Of a stretch of 64,000 nt of DNA, positions 60,516 through 64,000 are shown piece after piece. The stretch is from Flavobacteriaceae bacterium LYZ1037. Lineage in GTDB: Bacteria > Bacteroidota > Bacteroidia > Flavobacteriales > Flavobacteriaceae. The notes below the pieces were generated by a model. That model ran no database searches. It saw only the letters and a program-made list of their open reading frames with translations, and had not been told where the DNA came from. Where the stretch lies: the NCBI GenBank assembly GCA_003144015.1, contig QFWS01000001.1:1-64000 (forward strand). Direction: 5' to 3'. Every line of letters starts with the position of its first letter. The stretch's first letter is position 1. A program made the translations under genes and the position numbers.

Positions 60516-62615
60516 ATGATAAAAAAAAATATTTTTTTCTGTTTTCTCTTTTTAAATATTGGGTTCGTTAATGCTCAGGATTTTGAGAAATCCATTGACA
60601 GCCTAAAACAAGTATATAGAACAGCCATCAAAATTGAAACTAAAATTGATGCATCAATAGGACTAGGAAAAATATATAATAGGTCTAATGTTGATTCTGC
60701 AATGACTTACTTTAAAAAAGCCGTCACGCTTTCCGAAAAAAATAATTTAACAGCCAAGAAAACGGAATCTTACAGTAGTTTGGCCACGTCATATATTATT
60801 AAAGGGAAATTTGATTCGTCACATTATTATTTTGATAAATCAGAAAAACTACTAGATCAAGCAACAAATTATAAACTAAAAACGTCTTTTTATGGAGACA
60901 AAGGGATTCTTCATTATTATGAAGGAAACATTGACAAAGCAGCTGAAAGTTTTCAGAATGCATTAGTAATTGCAAAAGCCGAAAACGATAACGAAGAAGT
61001 TATTAGATATAGTAATAATACGGCTTTAGCTTATACGCAATTAGGAAAAAATGAAGAAGCTATTGAAATTTATTACGATGTTTTAAAATTAGCAGAAAGT
61101 GAAGGAGATAAAGACCATATTGGTAAAATTTTAAATAATATAGGTTTGATTTATGAAAACATGAATCAATTTGAAGAAGCCCTAGGTTTTTATAAAAAAG
61201 CATTTCAAGTAAAAAAAGCATCAGCCACACAAATAGATATTGCTAATGCTTATTATAATATGGCGAACATGCAACTCAAGCTAGGAGAAAACAAGAAGGA
61301 TTCTTTATTAGTAAAAGAAGCAAAAACCAATTTTTTGAATACACTTTCTATTTCTGAAGAAAACGAGTATGGCAATGGGAAACTTTATGGTTTTGAGGGT
61401 CTTGGCCAAATTGCTTTAAATGAAAAAAAATATGATGAAGCAAAAGAGATTTACATTAAAATGGATAGCATAGCAAGTGCATTAAATAACCAACCAATTA
61501 TGGGTGTTTCAAACCTAAAGTTAGGCGTTATTGCTATTGACCAAAATCATTTTGATGTCGCCAAACGCAGACTAGTAAAAGCAAAAGAAATTATTGAAAA
61601 AACAGGAGCTCCTAAAGATAAAGCTCAGTTATACAGTAGTTTAAATGCGCTTTTTGCCAAAGAGCAAAATTATAAAGAGGCCTACCGTTATTTAAAACTT
61701 GAAAAAGAAATTGAAGAACAGCTGTCCTCAAAAAACTTACAGGATAAAATTTCTAACTATGAAGTAAAATATCAAACAGAAAAAAAAGAAAAAGAAATTC
61801 TTTCGCAACGTGCAGACTTAGCCGAAAAAGAACTGTCGCTTAATATCAAAAACACACAACTTATTGGGTTGGTTATTCTGGCTATAGTAATTAGTTTATT
61901 GGGTTATTTATTATTTAATCAACAAAAGTTAAAACACAAACAACTTAAAAAAGAGAGCGAATTGAAAGAGGCTTTAGTTGTCATTGAAACTCAAAACAAG
62001 CTACAAGACCAACGATTGCGAATTAGTAGAGATTTACACGATAATATTGGTGCACAATTAACATTTATCATTTCATCTTTAGATAATTTAAAATACGGCT
62101 TCAAATTACCAGACAATTTAAACGATAAATTAAAATATATTAGCGAGTTTACCACTTCAACCATCTATGAGTTAAGAGATACTATTTGGGCTATGAATAA
62201 AAGTGAAATTTCGTTTGAAGACCTGCAATCTAGGATTTCCAATTTTATTGAAAAAGCAAACAAATCGTCTGAAGCTGTCACTTTTAATTTTAATGTGGAC
62301 CAGGAACTGAAAAACAATAAAATGTTTACCTCTGTTCAAGGCATGAATATGTATCGAATTATTCAAGAAGCCATCAATAATGCCCTAAAATATGCCAAGG
62401 CTTCTCAAATTGATGTTGATTTTTCTTTTAAAAATAGGATGTATGAAATGACGATTACAGATAATGGCATCGGTTTCGACATCAATCAGATTGCATTAGG
62501 AAACGGGCTCAATAATATGAAAAAACGCGCTCATGAATTAGATGCAGAATTTGAGGTGACATCCGTAATTAATAAAGGAACAATCATAAGAGTTTTTAAA
62601 ACTAAGAATACGTAA
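60516..62615 (+). CDS. TPR sensor histidine kinase (NarL-type, HisKA_3)
   Basis: 699 aa. Signal peptide, tetratricopeptide repeats about 30-400 (AESFQNALVIAKAENDNEEV, IGLIYENMNQFEEALGFYKK), coiled coil, one membrane helix near 447-466 (LIGLVILAIVISLLGYLLF), then the HisKA_3 dimerisation domain (RLRISRDLHDNIGAQLT with the phosphorylated His) and HATPase_c domain (IIQEAINNALKYAK, DNGIGFD, GNGLNNMKKRA). The periplasmic TPR domain senses an unknown signal. Followed by its LuxR-type regulator. Confidence 0.95.
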   Translation: MIKKNIFFCFLFLNIGFVNAQDFEKSIDSLKQVYRTAIKIETKIDASIGLGKIYNRSNVDSAMTYFKKAVTLSEKNNLTAKKTESYSSLATSYIIKGKFDSSHYYFDKSEKLLDQATNYKLKTSFYGDKGILHYYEGNIDKAAESFQNALVIAKAENDNEEVIRYSNNTALAYTQLGKNEEAIEIYYDVLKLAESEGDKDHIGKILNNIGLIYENMNQFEEALGFYKKAFQVKKASATQIDIANAYYNMANMQLKLGENKKDSLLVKEAKTNFLNTLSISEENEYGNGKLYGFEGLGQIALNEKKYDEAKEIYIKMDSIASALNNQPIMGVSNLKLGVIAIDQNHFDVAKRRLVKAKEIIEKTGAPKDKAQLYSSLNALFAKEQNYKEAYRYLKLEKEIEEQLSSKNLQDKISNYEVKYQTEKKEKEILSQRADLAEKELSLNIKNTQLIGLVILAIVISLLGYLLFNQQKLKHKQLKKESELKEALVVIETQNKLQDQRLRISRDLHDNIGAQLTFIISSLDNLKYGFKLPDNLNDKLKYISEFTTSTIYELRDTIWAMNKSEISFEDLQSRISNFIEKANKSSEAVTFNFNVDQELKNNKMFTSVQGMNMYRIIQEAINNALKYAKASQIDVDFSFKNRMYEMTITDNGIGFDINQIALGNGLNNMKKRAHELDAEFEVTSVINKGTIIRVFKTKNT

Positions 62616-62670
62616 TTCTTCGTATGACGTCAAATGACTTAAATGGTTATTTTAGAAAAAATTAAATAAC

Positions 62671-63321
62671 ATGAATATTAAAATTGGCATAGTAGACGAT
62701 AATTCCTTTCTAATTAATGCAGTAAAAGAAAAACTCTCGTTTTTTGAGGATTTAAATTTTAAATTTTCGGCAACAAATGGATCAGACTTATTAATAAAAC
62801 TTGAAGACAATCATAATATAGATTTAATCCTTATGGATATTGAGATGCCCGTTTTAAATGGCATTGAAACCACAGAAATTGTCAAGCAAAAATATCCACA
62901 CATTAAAATTATCATGCTTACCGTTTTCGATAACGATGAGAATATTTTTAAATCTATTAAAGCTGGAGCAGATGGGTATTTGCTAAAAGAAATTAATGCT
63001 GAAGATCTTCATAACGGTATAATTGAAACATTAAATGGTGGAGCAGCTATGAATCCTTCCATAGCTTTAAAAACCTTAAAATTGCTTCGAAACCCGTTAA
63101 ATATTGAAAACCAACAAGAGCAAGAAGATATTAAATTAACAACAAGAGAAATTGAGGTTTTAGAGCATTTGAGTAAAGGTTTAAGCTACAATGCTATAGC
63201 GTCCAATTTAATACTTTCTACAGGAACTGTTAGAAAACATATCGAGAACATTTATAATAAACTGCAGGTGCATAATAAAATTGAAGCCCTTCAAAAGGCC
63301 AAGAAGAATAATCTTATTTAA
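62671..63321 (+). CDS. LuxR/NarL-type response regulator
   Basis: 216 aa. Receiver domain with Asp56-like acceptor in LILMDIEMPVLNG and Lys in GYLLKEINAED; C-terminal LuxR helix-turn-helix (LTTREIEVLEHLSKGLSYNA, LSTGTVRKHIENIYNKLQVH). It is the cognate partner of the TPR kinase 56 bases upstream. Confidence 0.95.
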   Translation: MNIKIGIVDDNSFLINAVKEKLSFFEDLNFKFSATNGSDLLIKLEDNHNIDLILMDIEMPVLNGIETTEIVKQKYPHIKIIMLTVFDNDENIFKSIKAGADGYLLKEINAEDLHNGIIETLNGGAAMNPSIALKTLKLLRNPLNIENQQEQEDIKLTTREIEVLEHLSKGLSYNAIASNLILSTGTVRKHIENIYNKLQVHNKIEALQKAKKNNLI

Positions 63322-63368
63322 AACAAACCCGTTTCAAGTAATTAATTATTTTTTGTCTATTTTTAAAT

Positions 63369-63992
63369 ATGCGAAAAATTCTATTTGGTGTTATTATTAC
63401 ATTGGTTGTTCTTTTTACTTTCAAATACTGTGAAGATAAGCAGGAAGGTAAAATGGTGCTTAAGGAAAGCTCTGCTTTAATTCAAGAACAAATTAAAAAC
63501 GTAGGCAAACTTATTGTTACCGAAGGGCATTTTAGTGAAGTGTTTACCTATAATAATTCTAAAGCCGTTTTTGCCGATTTGGTAAATGCTGAAAAAAAGG
63601 CATTGGTGGTTGTTAATGCTAATGTAACCATCGCTTACGATTTAAGTAAAATTGAATATCAAATAGATGAAGCATCAAAAACACTAACCATCTTAAGCAT
63701 TCCAACTGAAGAAATTAAAATCAATCCAGATTTTGAATATTATGATGTACAAGCAGATTATCTAAATCCATTTGAAGCTAAAGATTATAATGCCATTAAA
63801 GAAACGGTAAACAAGTCATTAATGAAAAAGGTAAATGCCTCAGAAATCAAATCCAATGCTCAAAATAGGCTAATAAGCGAATTGTCTAAATTTTATATCC
63901 TTACGAACTCTTTAGGATGGACACTACAATATAATGGGAATATTATTGGTTCTACAAATGAGTTTCAAAACATAGAAACCTTCAAAGATTAA
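63369..63992 (+). CDS. DUF4230 domain-containing protein
   Basis: 207 aa. N-terminal membrane anchor (ILFGVIITLVVLFTFKYC) and the DUF4230 domain: LIQEQIKNVGKLIVTEGHFS, VTIAYDLSKIEYQIDEASKT, EIKINPDFEYYDVQADYL. Function unknown. It lies 48 bases after the response regulator, so it may be read with it. Confidence 0.88.
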   Translation: MRKILFGVIITLVVLFTFKYCEDKQEGKMVLKESSALIQEQIKNVGKLIVTEGHFSEVFTYNNSKAVFADLVNAEKKALVVVNANVTIAYDLSKIEYQIDEASKTLTILSIPTEEIKINPDFEYYDVQADYLNPFEAKDYNAIKETVNKSLMKKVNASEIKSNAQNRLISELSKFYILTNSLGWTLQYNGNIIGSTNEFQNIETFKD

Positions 63993-64000
63993 AGTTCTCC

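Noticed and set aside
1-64000. tRNA and rRNA genes
   Set aside because: No cloverleaf with a TTC-loop signature or rRNA segment was recognised by eye. A tRNA search program would be decisive.

Overview
The window is AT-rich DNA from a Bacteroidota chromosome, almost certainly a member of the Flavobacteriaceae. The evidence is a T9SS-sorted metalloprotease, GSCFA and DUF6090 proteins, LemA/TPM genes, TAnnTTTG-type -7 promoter boxes directly in front of era and der, A-rich ribosome-binding regions, and no plasmid or phage replication genes.

Region 1 (1 to about 17.65 kb, with an outlying repeat at 21.2 kb) is an integron-like cassette array. About fifteen related spacer repeats, mostly 125-145 bp, separate single genes or short operons that are all on the minus strand. 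Read on the minus strand, each repeat starts right at a stop codon with CAACGTGTATAATTAATTGC-like sequence. It has a small hairpin at its centre and ends with CACTAATCATACA...CGTTG just before the next leader. The outer arms belong to the cassette: TTGGCA/TGCCAA around the CPBP gene, GTTGGCAAC/GTTGCCAAC around the dioxygenase, GTTGTGCTTCGTTA/TAACGAAAGCACAAC around a DUF6090 gene. Integron attC sites have the same logic. No complete integrase lies in the window. The left edge cuts into the C-terminal part of a tyrosine recombinase gene. Cargo: six DUF6090 membrane proteins with a near-constant N-terminal anchor and variable bodies, CPBP protease, intradiol dioxygenase, a dead ParD/ParE pair, two serine beta-lactamase-fold hydrolases, an S41 protease with a membrane AraC regulator, an alpha/beta-hydrolase/M1-peptidase chimera, a TIM-barrel-like lipoprotein and an MBL hydrolase. 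Most products are exported or membrane bound.

Region 2 (17.8-24 kb) holds an outer-membrane phenol-degradation-type porin, an AraC-AhpD-DoxX operon (DoxX broken) and a large FUSC/YccS membrane protein that lacks a normal start codon, with gene remnants between them. Region 3 (24-37.9 kb) is a plus-strand stress block: broken baeRF, SDR, UspA, HdeD, catalase, SnoaL, SpxH/DsbA, a broken small gene, pirin, NhaA, HbpS/GlcG, Gre factor, Dps, AraC, MscS. Several genes in regions 1-3 are broken by isolated in-frame TAA/TAG codons, a sign of recent inactivation.

Region 4 (38-48.5 kb) is on the minus strand: a secreted M43 protease, two outer-membrane barrels, and a sigma factor / anti-sigma-like TPR / TPR-CHAT protease operon, then a lipoprotein. 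Region 5 (48.5-64 kb) is core genome: era, SIMPL protein, der, TPM-TPM-LemA-MerR-M23, alaS-GSCFA, a lipoprotein, a TPR sensor kinase with its LuxR-type regulator, and a DUF4230 protein.
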